A stretch of 64,000 nt of DNA from Pegoplata infirma (taxonomy: Eukaryota > Arthropoda > Insecta > Diptera > Anthomyiidae), in assembly GCA_963921195.1 (NCBI GenBank), contig CAWUER010000514.1, positions 3,828,105 to 3,892,104 on the forward strand, written 5' to 3'. A program made the translations under genes and the position numbers. Under the pieces are notes generated by a model. The model made no database searches and had not been told where the DNA came from. It worked only from the letters and a program-made list of their open reading frames with translations. Numbering within the stretch: position 1 is the first letter of the stretch; every line of letters starts with the position of its first letter. This document shows positions 1-13,073 of this stretch, in pieces.

Positions 1-2766
1 TCTAGTTTTTATAGAGTCAAAATCGCATCATTATTTACCGAGTTATAGCAATTTAAAAATGAGGGTCTCCAAAAAACCTTAAATAATGGGTTTCTCATAA
101 AAATGAAAAAAAAAACTTTGCATAAATTCATATATCTCTGTAAGTACCAGCCCGATTGTCTCACATTTGGTTCCAGAGGAAAGATAAAGTCTCAATCTTT
201 TATTTTTTTGTTGTTTTGACAAAATCGGAGCAATTGTTGCAGAGATACAGCCGTTGAAAGTAAAAGGTCTCCAGACTACGAAAAATTACAAGTTTATCAT
301 TTTTGAAAAAATAAATTTTTTTAAAAATTTAAAATCGAGCAATCTCTTTTATTCTATTTAAACTTTATTGAAAAAGATTTAAATTCGTGCAAAGGCATTT
401 GAAATCGATATAATGGTAACCTTGATATAGCCATTTCAAGTTATTACAAGTAACCCGAAAATATTTTTGATATGAATGCATAAATATCTGTTAATACTAG
501 TCCGGTAGTCTTAATTTTTTTCTGTCATGATAAAGCTAATATACTTATGCCTTCTAGTTTTTATAGAGTCAAAATCGGATCATTATTTACCGAGTTATAG
601 CAATTTAAAAATGAGGGTCTCCAAAAAACCTTAAATAATAGGTTTCTCATAAAAATGAAAAAAAAAAACTTTGCATAAATGCATATATCTCTGTAAGTAC
701 CAGCCCGATTGTCTCACATTTGGTTCCAGAGGAAAGATAAAGTCTCAATCTTTTATTTTTTTGTTATTTTGACAAAATCGGAGCAATAGTTGCAGAGATA
801 CAGCCGTTGAAAGTAAAAGACTACGAAAAATTACAAGTTTATCATTTTTGAAAAAATTATTTTTTTTAAAAATTTAAAATCGAGCAATCTCTTTTATTCG
901 AATTAAACTTTATTGAAAAAGATTTAAATTCGTGCAAAGGCATTTGAAATCGATATAATGGTAACCTTGATATAGCCATTTCAAGTTATTACAAGTAACC
1001 CGAAAATATTTTTGATATGAATGCATAAATATCTGTTAATACTAGTCCGATAGTCTTAATTTTTTTCTGTCATGATAAAGCTAATATACTTATGCATTCT
1101 AGTTTTTATAGAGTCAAAATCGGATCATTATTTACCGAGCTATAGTAATTTAAAAATGAGGGTCTCCAAAAAACCTTAAATAATGGGTTTCTCATAAAAA
1201 TGAAAAAAAAAAACTTTGCATAAATGCATATATCTCTGTAAGTACCAGCCCGATTGTCTCACATTTGGTTCCAGAGGAAAGATAAAGTCTCAATCTTTTA
1301 TTTTTTTGTTATTTTGACAAAATCGGAGCAATAGTTGCAGAGATACAGCCGTTGAAAGTAAAAGGTATCCAGACAACGAAAAATTACAAGTTTATCATTT
1401 TTGAAAAAATAAATTTTTTTAAAAATTTAAAATCGAGCTATCTCTTTTATTCTATTTAAACTTTATTGAAAAAGATTTAAATTCGTGCAAAGGCATTAGA
1501 AAACGATATAGCCATTGATATAGCCATTTCAAGTTATTACAAGTAACCCGAAAATATTTTTGATATGAATGCATAAATATCTGTTAATACTAGTCCGATA
1601 GTCTTAATTTTTTTCTGTCTTGATAAAGCTAATATACTTATGCCTTCTAGTTTTTATAGCGTCAAAATCGGATCATTATTTACCGAGTTATAGCAATTTA
1701 AAAATGAGGGTCTCCAAAAAACCTTAAATAATGGGTTTCTCATAAAAATGAAAAAAAAAACTTTGCATAAATGCATATATCTCTGTAAGTACCAGCCCGA
1801 TTGTCTCACATTTGGTTCCAGAGGAAAGATAAAGTCTCAATCTTTTATTTTTTTTTTTGTTATTTTGACAAAATCGGAGCAATAGTTGCAGAGATACAGC
1901 CGTTGAAAGTAAAAGGTCTCCAGACTACGAAAAATTACAAGTTTATCATTTTTGAAAAAATAAATTTTTTTAAAAATTTAAAATCGAGCAATCTCTTTTA
2001 TTCTATTTAAACTTTATTGAAAAATATTTAAATTCGTGCAAAGGCATTTGAAATCGAAATAATGGTAACCTTGATATAGCCATTTCAAGTAACCCGAAAA
2101 TATTTTTGATATGAATGCATAAATATCTGTTAATACTAGTCCGATAGTCTTAATTTTTTTCTGTCATGATAAAGCTAATATACTTATGCCTTCTAGTTTT
2201 TATAGAGTCAAAATCGGATCATTATTTACCGAGTTATAGCAATTTAAAAATGAGGGTCTCTAAAAAACCTTAAATAATGGGTTTCTCATAAAAATGAAAA
2301 AAAAACTTTGCATAAATGCATATATCTCTGTAAGTACCAGCCCGATTGTCTCACATTTGGTTCCAGAGGAAAGATAAAGTCTCAATCTTTTATTTTTTTG
2401 TTATTTTGACAAAATCGGAGCAATAGTTGCAGAGATACAGCCGTTGAAAGTAAAAGGTCTCCAGACTACGAAAAATTACAAGTTTATCATTTTTGAAAAA
2501 ATATTTTTTTTTTAAAAATTTAAAATCGAGCAATCTCTTTTATTCTATTTAAACTTTATTGAAAAAGATTTAAATTCGCGCAAAGGTATTAGAAAACGAT
2601 AGAATGGTAACCTTGATATAGCCATTTCAAGTTATTACAAGTAACCCGAAAATATTTTTGATACGAATGCATAAATATCTGTTAATACTAGTCTGATACT
2701 TAGGCTTAAATTTTTTCTGTCATGATAAAGCTAATATACTTATGCATTCTAGTTTTTATAGAGTCA

Positions 2767-3317
2767 AAATCGCATCATTATTTACCGAGTTATAGCAATT
2801 TAAAAATGAGGGTCTCCAAAAAACCTTAAATAATGGGTTTCTCATAAAAATGAAAAAAAAACTTTGCATAAATGCATATATCTCTGTAAGTACCAGCCCG
2901 ATTTTCTCACATTTGGTTCCAGAGGAAAGATAAAGTCTCAATCTTTTATTTTTTTTGTTATTTTGACAAAATCGGAGCAATAGTTGCAGAGATACAGCCG
3001 TTGAAAGTAAAAGGTCTCCAGACTACGAAAAATTACAAGTTTATCATTTTTGAAAAAATAAATTTTTTTAAAAATTTAAAATCGAGCAATCTCTTTTATT
3101 CTATTTAAACTTTATTGAAAAAGATTTAAATTCGTGCAAAGGCATTTGAAATCGAAATAATGGTAACCTTGATATAGCCATTTCAAGTTATTACAAGTAA
3201 CCCGAAAATATTTTTGATATGAATGCATAAATATCTGTTAATACTAGTCCGATAGTCTTAATTTTTTTCTGTCATGATAAAGCTAATATACTTATGCCTT
3301 CTAGTTTTTATAGAGTC
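2767..3317 (+). repeat. Representative satellite unit with three internal sub-repeats
   Basis: This unit can be split at three aaatcg anchors into segments 2767-2967 (201 bp), 2968-3148 (181 bp) and 3149-3317 (169 bp). The first two share the anchor, an atag/atac-rich stretch and ggtctcc followed by an A-rich block. The third keeps the anchor and the order tatagcc, caagttattacaag and an A/T block. The first and third both continue into gcataaat, a ctgtaagtac- or ctgttaatac-like stretch and a gtct/gata block. I read this as an ancient trimer of a ~180-bp founder, later amplified as the 550-bp unit. The alignment is by eye and the second segment is the most diverged. Confidence 0.6.
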
Positions 3318-6300
3318 AAAATCGGATCATTATTTACCGAGTTATAGCAATTTAAAAATGAGGGTCTCCAAAAAACCTTAAATAATGGGTTTCTCATAAA
3401 AATGAAAAAAAAAACTTTGCATAAATGCATATATCTCTGTAAGTACCAGCCCGATTGTCTCACATTTGGTTCCAGAGGAAAGATAAAGTCTCAATCTTTT
3501 ATTTTTTTGTTATTTTGACAAAATCGGAGCAATAGTTGCAGAGATACAGCCGTTGAAAGTAAAAGGTCTCCAGACTACGAAAAATTACAAGTTTATCATT
3601 TTTGAAAAAATATTTTTTTTTAAAAATTTAAAATCGAGCAATCTCTTTTATTCTATTTAAACTTTATTGAAAAAGATTTAAATTCGCGCAAAGGCATTAG
3701 AAAACAATAGAATGGTAACCTTGATATAGCCATTTCAAATTATTACAAGTAACCCGAAAATATTTTTGATATGAATGCATAAATATCTGTTAATACTAGT
3801 CTGATAGTCTTAAATTTTTTCTGTCATGATAAAGCTAATATACTTATGCATTCTAGTTTTTATAGAGTCAAAATCGCATCATTATTTACCGAGTTATAGC
3901 AATTTAAAAATGACGGTCTCCAAAAAACCTTAAATAATGGGTTTCTCATAAAAATTAAATAAAAACTTTGCATAAATGCATATATCTCTGTAAGTACCAG
4001 CCCGATTGTCACACATTTGGTTCTAGAGGAAAGATAAAGTCTCAATCTTTTATTTTTTTGTTATTTTGACAAAATCGGAGCAATAGTTGCAGAGATAAAG
4101 CCGTTGAAAGTAAAAGGTCTCCAGACTACGAAAAATTACAAGTTTATCATTTTTGAAAAATAAATTTTTTTAAAAATTAAAAATCGAGCAATCTCTTTTA
4201 TTCTATTTAAACTTTATTGAAAAAGATTTAAATTCGTGCAAAGGCATTTGAAATCGATATAATGGTAACCTTGATATAGCCATTTCAAGTTATTACAAGT
4301 AACCCGAAAATATTTTTGATATGAATGCATAAATATCTGTTAATACTAGTCCGATAGTCTTAATTTTTTTCTGTCATGATAAAGCTAATATACTTATGCA
4401 TTCTAGTTTTTATAGAGTCAAAATCGGATCATTATTTACCGAGTTATAGCAATTTAAAAATGAGGGTCTCCAAAAAACCTTAAATAATGGGTTTCTCATA
4501 AAAATTAAAAAAAACTTTGCATAAATGCATATGTCTCTGTAAGTACCAGCCCGATTGTCTCACATTTGGTTCCAGAGGAAAGATAAAGTCTCAATCTTTT
4601 ATTTTTTTGTTATTTTGACAAAATCGGAGCAATAGTTGCAGAGATACAGCCGTTGAAAGTAAAAGGTCTCCAGACTACGAAAAATTACAAGTTTATCATT
4701 TTTGAAAAAATATTTTTTTTTAAAAATTTAAAATCGAGCAATCTCTTTTATTCGAATTAAACTTTATTGAAAAAGATTTAAATTCGTGCAAAGGCATTTG
4801 AAATCGATATAATGGTAACCTTGATATAGCCATTTCAAGTTATTACAAGTAACCCGAAAATATTTTTGATATGAATGCATAAATATCTGTTAATACTAGT
4901 CCGATAGTCTTAATTTTTTTCTGTCATGATAAAGCTAATATACTTATGCATTCTAGTTTTTATAGAGTCAAAATCGGATCATTATTTACCGAGTTATAGT
5001 AATTTAAAAATGAGGGTCTCCAAAAAACCTTAAATAATGGGTTTCTCATAAAAATGAAAAAAAAACTTTGCATAAATGCATATATCTCTGTAAGTTCCAG
5101 CCCGATTGTCTCACATTTGGTTCCAGAGGAAAGATAAAGTCTCAATCTTTTATTTTTTTGTTATTTTGACAAAATCGGAGCAATAGTTGCAGAGATACAG
5201 CCGTTGAAAGTAAAAGGTCTCCAGACTACGAAAAATTACAAGTTTATCATTTTTGAAAAAATAAATTTTTTTAAAAATTTAAAATCGAGCAATCTCTTTT
5301 ATTCTATTTAAACTTTATTGAAAAAGATTTAAATTCGTGCAAAGGCATTTGAAATCGAAATAATGGTAACCTTGATATAGCCATTTCAAGTTATTACAAG
5401 TAACCCGAAAATATTTTTGATATGAATGCATAAATATCTGTTAATACTAGTCCGATAGTCTTAAGTTTTTTCTGTCATGATAAAGCTAATATACTTATGC
5501 CTTCTAGTTTTTATAGAGTCAAAATCGGATCATTATTTACCGAGTTATAGCAATTTAAAAATGAGGGTCTCCAAAAAACCTTAAATAATGGGTTTCTCAT
5601 AAAAATGAAAAAAAAACTTTGCATAAATGCATATATCTCTGTAAGTACCAGCCCGATTGTCTCACATTTGGTTCCAGAGGAAAGATAAAGTCTCAATCTT
5701 TTATTTTTTGTTATTTTGACAAAATCGGAGCAATAGTTGCAGAGATACAGCCGTTGAAAGTAACAGGTCTCCAGACTACGAAAAATTACAAGTTTATCAT
5801 TTTTGAAAAAATAATTTTTTTTAAAAATTTAAAATCGAGCAATCTCTTTTATTCGAATTAAACTTTATTGAAAAAGATTTAAATTCGTGCAAAGGCATTT
5901 GAAATCGATATAATGGTAACCTTGATATAGCCATTTCAAGTTATTACAAGTAACCCGAAAATATTTTTGATATGAATGCATAAATATCTGTTAATACTAG
6001 TCTGATAGTCTTAAATTTTTTCTGTCATGATAAAGCTAATATACTTATGCATTCTAGTTTTTATAGAGTCAAAATCGCATCATTATTTACCGAGTTATAG
6101 CAATTTAAAAATGAGGGTCTCCAAAAAACCTTAAATAATGGGTTTCTCATAAAAATGAAAAAAAAACTTTGCATAAATGCATATATCTCTGTAAGTACCA
6201 GCCCGATTGTCTCACATTTGGTTCCAGAGGAAAGATAAAGTCTCAATCTTTTATTTTTTGTTATTTTGACAAAATCGGAGCAATAGTTGCAGAGATACAG

Positions 6301-8746
6301 CCGTTGAAAGTAAAAGGTCTCCAGACTACGAAAAATTGCAAGTTTATCATTTTTGAAAAAATAAATTTTTTTAAAAATTTAAAATCGAGCAATCTCTTTT
6401 ATTCTATTTAAACTTTATTTAAAAAGATTTAAATTCGTGCAAAGGCATTAGAAAACGATAGAATGGTAACCTTGATATAGCCATTTCAAGTTATTACAAG
6501 TAACCCGAAAATATTTTTGATATGAATGCATAAATATCTGTTAATACTAGTCTGATAGTCTTAAATTTTTTCTGTCATGATAAAGCTAATATACTTATGC
6601 ATTCTAGTTTTTATAGAGTCAAAATTGCATCATTATTTACCGAGTTATAGCAATTTAAAAATGAGGGTCTCCAAAAAACCTTAAATAATGGGTTTCTCAT
6701 AAAAATGAAAAAAAAACTTTGCATAAATGCATATATCTCTGTAAGTACCAGCCCGATTGTCTCACATTTGGTTCCAGAGGAAAGATAAAGTCTCAATCTT
6801 TTATTTTTTTGTTATTTTGACAAAATCGGAGCAATAGTTGCAGAGATACAGCCGTTGAAAGTAAAAGGTCTCCAGACTACGAAAAATTACAAGTTTATCA
6901 TTTTTGAAAAAATAATTTTTTTTTAAAATTTAAAATCGAGCAATCTCTTTTATTCTATTTAAACTTTATTGAAAAGGATTTAAATTCGCGCAAAGGCATT
7001 AGAAAACGATAGAATGGTAACCTTGATATAGCCATTTCAAGTTATTACAAGTAACCCGAAAATATTTTTGATATGAATGCATAAATATCTGTTAATACTA
7101 GTCCGATAGTCTTAATTTTTTTCTGTCATGATAAAGCTAATATACTTATGCCTTCTAGTTTTTATAGAGTCAAAATCGGATCATTATTTACCGAGTTATA
7201 GCAATTTAAAAATGAGGGTCTCCAAAAAACCTTAAATAATGGGTTTCTCATAAAAATGAAAAAAAAAACTTTGCATAAATGCATATATCTCTGTAAGTAC
7301 CAGCCCGATTGTCTCACATTTGGTTCCAGAGGAAAGATAAAGTCTCAATCTTTTATTTTTTTGTTATTTTGACAAAATCGGAGCAATAGTTGCAGAGATA
7401 CAGCCGTTGAAAGTAAAAGGTCTCCAGACTACGAAAAATTACAAGTTTATCATTTTTGAAAAAATATTTTTTTTTTAAAATTTAAAATCGAGCAATCTCT
7501 TTTATTCGAATTAAACTTTATTGAAAAAGATTTAAATTCGTGCAAAGGCATTTGAAATCGATATAATGGTAACCTTGATATAGCCATTTCAAGTTATTAC
7601 AAGTAACCCGAAAATATTTTTGATATGAATGCATAAATATCTGTTAATACTAGTCCGATAGTCTTAATTTTTTTCTGTCATGATAAAACTAATATACTTA
7701 TGCATTCTAGTTTTTATAGAGTCAAAATCGGATCATTATTTACCGAGTTATAGTAATTTAAAAATTAGGGTCTCCAAAAAACCTTAAATAATGGGTTTCT
7801 CATAAAAATGAAAAAAAAAACTTTGCATAAATGCATATATCTCTGTAAGTACCAGCCCGATTGTCTCACATTTGGTTCCAGAGGAAAGATAAAGTCTCAA
7901 TCTTTTATTTTTTGTTATTTTGACAAAATCGGAGCAATAGTTGCAGAGATACAGCCGTTGAAAGTAAAAGGTCTCCTGACTACGAAAAATTACAAGTTTA
8001 TCATTTTTGAAAAAATAAATTTTTTTAAAAATTTAAAATCGAGCAATCTCTTTTATTCTATTTAAACTTTATTGAAAAAGATTTAAATTCTCGCAAAGGC
8101 ATTAGAAAACGATAGAATGGTAACCTTGATATAGCCATTTCAAGTTATTACAAGTAACCCGAAAATATTTTTGATATGAATGCATAAATATAAATAGTCT
8201 GATAGTCTTAAATTTTTTCTGTCATGATAAAGCTAATATACTTATGCATTCTAGTTTTTATAGAGTCAAAACCGCATCATTATTTACCGAGTTATAGCAA
8301 TTTAAAAATGAGGGTCTCCAAAAAACCTTAAATAATGGGTTTCTCATAAAAATGAAAAAAAAACTTTGCATAAATGCATATATCTCTGTAAGTACCAGCC
8401 CGATTGTCTCACATTTGGTTCCAGAGGAAAGATAAAGTCTCAATCTTTTATTTTTTTTGTTATTTTGACAAAATCGGAGCAATAGTTGCAGAGATACAGC
8501 CGTTGAAAGTAAAAGGTCTCCAGACTACGAAAAATTACAAGTTTATCATTTTTGAAAAAATAAATTTTTTTAAAAATTTAAAATCGAGCAATCTCTTTTA
8601 TTCTATTTAAACTTTATTGAAAAAGATTTAAATTCGTGCAAAGGCATTTGAAATCGAAATAACGGTAACCTTGATATAGCCATTTCAAGTTATTACAAGT
8701 AACCCGAAAATATTTTTGATATGAATGCATAAATATCTGTTAATAC

Positions 8747-8750
8747 TAGT
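8747..8750. other. Left target-site duplication (TAGT) of the Ty3 element
   Basis: TAGT immediately precedes the first base of the 5' LTR and the same four bases follow the 3' LTR at 34569-34572. Uninterrupted satellite units carry one copy, in taatactagtccgatag, so this is the duplicated target. Confidence 0.95.
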
Positions 8751-8876
8751 TGTAATAAACAATTCACGTGTCTCAGAACGTTAGTAATTTTGTTATAAGA
8801 TACATCACTTTTGCTTATAGTGATTAAAAATAATTATTACATTATTTGAATTATTTAATGCAAACTAACCGTTTTT

Positions 8877-9424
8877 TATACCCTCCAACCACAGTATGGG
8901 GGTATACTCACTTTGTCATTCCGTGTGTAACGCATCGAAATATCGGTCTAGGACCCCATAAAGTGTATATATTATTGATCAGTGATCGATTCTAAGACAT
9001 TCTAGCGATGTCCGTCCGTCCGTCCGTCCGTCTGTCCGTCTGTCCGTCTGTAGAGGACACGATACAGTCCAAAATAAAAGAGATAGACTTCCGAAGTTTG
9101 GCACGAATATGTCTTATATTCCTAGGCAGGTTAAGTTCGGAAATGGGCAAAATCGGACCAAGGGGAAAAAAGTTCCCCCTTGGAGAACTAAACCAACCCA
9201 AGAAAAACCGCATTTTTTACAGGGTTTTTTGTACTTTTGCTAAGCAAATGCAACATTCTTATCTCAGATGAAGTTCAAAATCGCAAGGGGAAGGTGCCAA
9301 CTAACGTCTCCCACCAACCACCCCCCCCCCAAAAAAAAAAGACGCCCCTGGATTTTTTTTTATATTTTTTTACATTTTGGAGGGTATAAAAGATTCGGCA
9401 CAGCCGAATTTAACACTCTCACTT
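8877..9424 (+). mobile_element. Dispersed non-autonomous dipteran element with tataccctcc / gagggtata ends, in the 5' LTR
   Basis: Lies between two copies of gttttt (8871-8876 and 9425-9430). It opens with ataccctcc, followed by a block containing gtcattccgtgtgtaac, accccataaagtgtatat, a cgatctagcg-like stretch and a GTCC/GTCT microsatellite (9009-9050). It closes with ggagggtataaaag, an attcggc/gccgaat palindrome and cacttg. The inverted tataccctcc/ggagggtata pair near both ends suggests a mobile element without coding capacity. ORFs over the GTCC tract are artefacts of the microsatellite. A related element with a different interior occupies the same site in the 3' LTR. The family name is not certain. 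Confidence 0.6.
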
Positions 9425-10570
9425 GTTTTTCTCTCAATCTGGCTAGATTTTCTAGCTACTTTAAAATTCCTATGTAAGTTACTTTACTCGCTGTTAAATT
9501 GTGGGTGGTGAGAAATGTATCTGACAGCTGTTTTATTAACTTATTTGGGAAATTTAAACAAAACGTGGGTTTGTAATATCCATAGACAAAAGTAGGAAAC
9601 GAATCGTTCTTTCCGTTTTGAAATTTTGAAGTGATCAGACAACCATAGTTCATCTTGAAAAAAAATATTGTTTTTTATCACTGTCTGTCCAAAAGTTACC
9701 TGTAACCTTTACTTCAACATCAATAACTCGGTAATATTAATTTATTTGGTTATTATAAATTTGGTAAAAAAAAACAATAGTTAATTTTTTTGTAGATATT
9801 TTAATTATTTAAATATGGTAAAGCGAAACAAAAGCCGAAATTTTAAGGAAAAATAAAATTTCATTTGTCATCCAAAAATTTGGTCAAAAAAAAAAACAAT
9901 TAAGAACGCGGTTACTAGGTAAATTTTTCTAGTGTATTTCGTATCTTTTCTCCAAATTAAATGTCAATCAAAATAAACTTTTTCAGGACAACTATTTCAT
10001 ATAAACACGACAAAAGTTTTATGGGAGTTACTTCGCATGGCAACAGAGTAGATGGTTGACATATGTTCATTTCTTGTTTTTACATCGGCAAGGTAAAGAG
10101 TTTGTATTAACATAATATCTCCCTTCCTTTGTAAAATTTTGCAAAAATCTCTTAAAATTCTAGACACTGAGAGCCACTTCCAGTGGAGTACGTACATTGT
10201 TGGTATAAATCACAGTTTCCAAAAAAAAATATTCTTAAACCAAAAGAGCATGATAAGAGGAGTACGACTAGCTAACATTTGATCAATTTTACATTGATGT
10301 AGTCTATTGTGGAAGTCAAATAAAAACGAAAACCAGTTTGATACAAATTCCGCAAACGAGTAACGTAAAAAACCGCCGTCTAAATAAATAATATTTTTAA
10401 TAACCTTAGTCGTGGTAAAAAAATAAAAAAAATAAAAAAAAGTAAAAATCGGTCGGGGATAGTGTCCTAGTGATAGAAGGAAGTCTAATTTAATTAGGAT
10501 CCCGTTAAATTAATCAATCCGTTATCTAAAATCGCCTTAATTATTAATTAATATTGGTATGTTTACGTCG

Positions 10571-13073
10571 CACATTGGGTTGAACACTATCAAAACTGAG
10601 GATTAATTCAAAATTTGAAGTTGGTATATTGTAATATTTTTTTTATGGGTTTAAAGAGGATAAAATTCTCCATCAATAGCTGTCAAAATTAATGTTCTAA
10701 GTTATTTACTTTTTTTGCTATGCTCTCTCAAAGTTTAATAATTTTAATTAATTTAGTGTACAGTGGTATAAAGTGAAAAACGGGATATTTCAAGTGATTT
10801 TTATTTTGTTTTCAACTAAAAATAAAAATTTTTGTAAAATGGATTTACAAACTACAGGTATTTAACTATTTTATTGACAAGCGGTTGTTAAGATAAAAGT
10901 TGAAAAAATAGTTTTAATAATTTTTTTAAAAATATCCTAAAAATAGGGTATTTTTTACATATATAATGAGTTTTGGTTGCTACTCTGATGAGCTCGGGCC
11001 AATCTGAGAACATAGTGATAAAATTTAGGATTTTTGCTTTAAAATCCATGAAAGAACCAATGCCAAAACTTGCCAATACGAAAAATATAAGAGATTCTTT
11101 TTAAACATCTCCAGTGTAAAAAAATTATATGCTCGAAATCTTAATAGCTAATACTTGTTTTTTGTTTTAGTTTTTAGATTGTTTCGTGGTATCACAATGG
11201 ACCTCAGAGTCTACGTGTGTTGACGTAAAACGTCAGCAGCCACTTACAACCTAACCTTATGTTGTTTACCGTTTTTGTTTATAGCTATTTATTGTAAATG
11301 TGTAATATAATTGTAATAACAAATAATTTTAATGATCATATATATTAGAGTGGGGTGTAAAGCTACTTTTTATCGAAATTGGTACACTCAAAAAAATAAA
11401 ACTGTAAAGTTAGCAAAAAACTTAGTTAAATTTAACTAAAAAAACACCTGATTTTGAACCTACTAAATTTCTAGTTAATTTAACAAAAAATATTTAGTTA
11501 ACTTTTCGTAGAATGAATGTAGCGAAAAAAACGTAATTTTAACTAAAAATTCAGCTGAAAATTTCGTAACATTTTTTATTAGTTGAATTCAGCTAAACTT
11601 TTTGTAAAAAATTTTAAGTTTGGTAAATATTGGTTTTAAACACTAACACTTCACTTATTTTTTCTTTTTTTTTACAGCATTAAGTTCAGCTTAAGTAGGA
11701 CTTATGAGACTTGCATAGGAGGATACACAAAAAATTTTTGAAATTTTTAACTTGACAAAAATGTTACAAAAAATCAGCAAATTAATTAGTAAAAATTCGT
11801 AAACTCAGTTTTTAAGTCAACAAAAAAAATTTATTCAAAATTTGTACAAAACTAGTATTTTCGTAAATTGAACTTAACTAGAAAAAGTAGTTAAAACGCT
11901 GATTTTAACTAAAAATTTGCTAAAAAGCCAGTAAACTCGAGTTAACAAAAAAAATTTTGTTAACTTTACAGTTTTATTTTTTTGAGTGTAATGTTTTTGC
12001 TTTAAATACTAAAAAGTACATATTCCATACAGTTTTTGAAAAAAAAAATCGCGAAATTGTTTAAATGTTTAAATTACATTCGGTATCAAATTTTGTTCAT
12101 ATTTCTCAGCCAGCAACCAAATCAAAGCATTTAGTATTTTTAGGTTATGTGGAATGTACCAAAATTTTCGAGGTGTCCTTACATTTTCGTTCATAACTTT
12201 TAAACCGCAACACCGATATCGCTCAAATGCAATACCAAACTGGTTAGGATAACTAGAAGTAAATATGTTAGGTTTCAGTGATATCTGGTGAATATTTTTG
12301 CCATGATCGCGGTATAAAAAATAACATTATTTACTTATATTACAAATTGAGCATTAAAAGTTTTTAAAGTGCAAAACACTTAAAATATCTAACAGCTGCA
12401 AATTTTAAAATTTGTCATAATGGATTTTCAGTCCTCTCTATTGTATATACTCAATTAGAAATACAGTGCAAACTCGCTTAACGCAACAAATCGATTAAGG
12501 CTGCTGCGAAACCCAGATTATTGTGAAAATATAGTCACGTATTCAAAAAGGCCAACTCAATTTAATTATGTATGGCTTCCTCTATTTTTTGCAGTTTTTG
12601 GATTAATTTGTTAAGCTTAACTGTTTAATTAAAAAACAAAAACTTTAGTCGTACAGTTTAAATAATTTATTGAAAAAAAAAGTTTTACATTACAATGCCT
12701 GGTATGCCATAAATTTCAGAAATTTTTGAAATAGCTGTAGTAAAAAACAATTAAAACCAAACAATTATTCTAATAATAATACGTATTTTTTTTAATTAAT
12801 AAAAACGCATTAAATAGTCTTTAATTTGCAATTTGATTCATTGATTTATCGCTTTTGCTGCCAAAGTTACAGCAAAAATTGTGACTCAAGATAAGTTTTT
12901 CCAAAAATCGAAAAAGTGCCTAGCATGTTAAATTTTTTTTTTTTCATATTTTTTTTTTCAAAATAGTAGTTTTTTGTTGATTAATAAGTATTCATCAATA
13001 AAAAATTATAATATTTCAAAATTACGGCATCCCTGAATTAATCCCCATTTTGCCTATCGTTCAACCCACTGTG
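10571..13073 (+). mobile_element. Transib-like DNA transposon, non-autonomous, in the 5' LTR
   Basis: A 2,503-bp insertion absent from the 3' LTR, where the empty site cgtcg is intact at 32271-32275. Here cgtcg is duplicated on both sides (10566-10570 and 13074-13078). Ends are inverted: CACATTGGGTTGAAC on the left and CACAGTGGGTTGAAC on the right (reverse complement), with similarity running about 40 bp and both sides reaching ggattaattca. A 5-bp CGNCG duplication with CACAGTG-type termini is the signature of Transib transposons. No transposase ORF is present. A smaller inverted-repeat element (11385-11988) is nested inside. The rest is AT-rich and I see no gene in it. Confidence 0.75.
11385..11988 (+). 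mobile_element. Inverted-repeat MITE with TA duplication, nested in the Transib-like element
   Basis: A 604-bp element flanked by TA. Its ends are a perfect inverted repeat of about 28 bp beginning CACTCAAAAAAATAAAAC. The interior is made of short palindromic motifs such as agttaa/ttaact and actagtt-like stretches. There is no ORF. TA duplications fit the Tc1/mariner superfamily, but the autonomous parent cannot be named. Confidence 0.75.

Larger units (their letters stand above)
1..8750 (+). repeat. Satellite array A, ~550-bp unit, about 16 copies
   Basis: Head-to-tail copies of one AT-rich unit, recognisable by the recurring tctagtttttatagagtc at about 1, 552, 1098, 1644, 2189, 2747, 3298, 3850, 4400, 4950, 5502, 6052, 6601, 7153, 7704 and 8248. 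Units are very similar and differ at shared diagnostic sites: cgcatc or cggatc, ctattt or cgaatt before aaactttatt, gaaatcg or gaaaacg, and gtccgatag or gtctgatag. These variants are shuffled among copies, as expected from unequal exchange. An A-run after aaaaatga varies in length between copies. The array is cut at 8750 by a Ty3 element and continues in the same orientation after it. No gene is supported inside; short ORFs on both strands simply follow the repeat. Confidence 0.97.

Noticed and set aside
9008..9271. ORFs over the GTCC/GTCT tract
   Set aside because: Translation of a microsatellite on both strands.
12463..12500. cagtgcaaactcgcttaacg as the terminus of a pogo/Tigger-type element
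   Set aside because: The motif is suggestive, but no inverted partner or target duplication was found, so at most it is a fragment.
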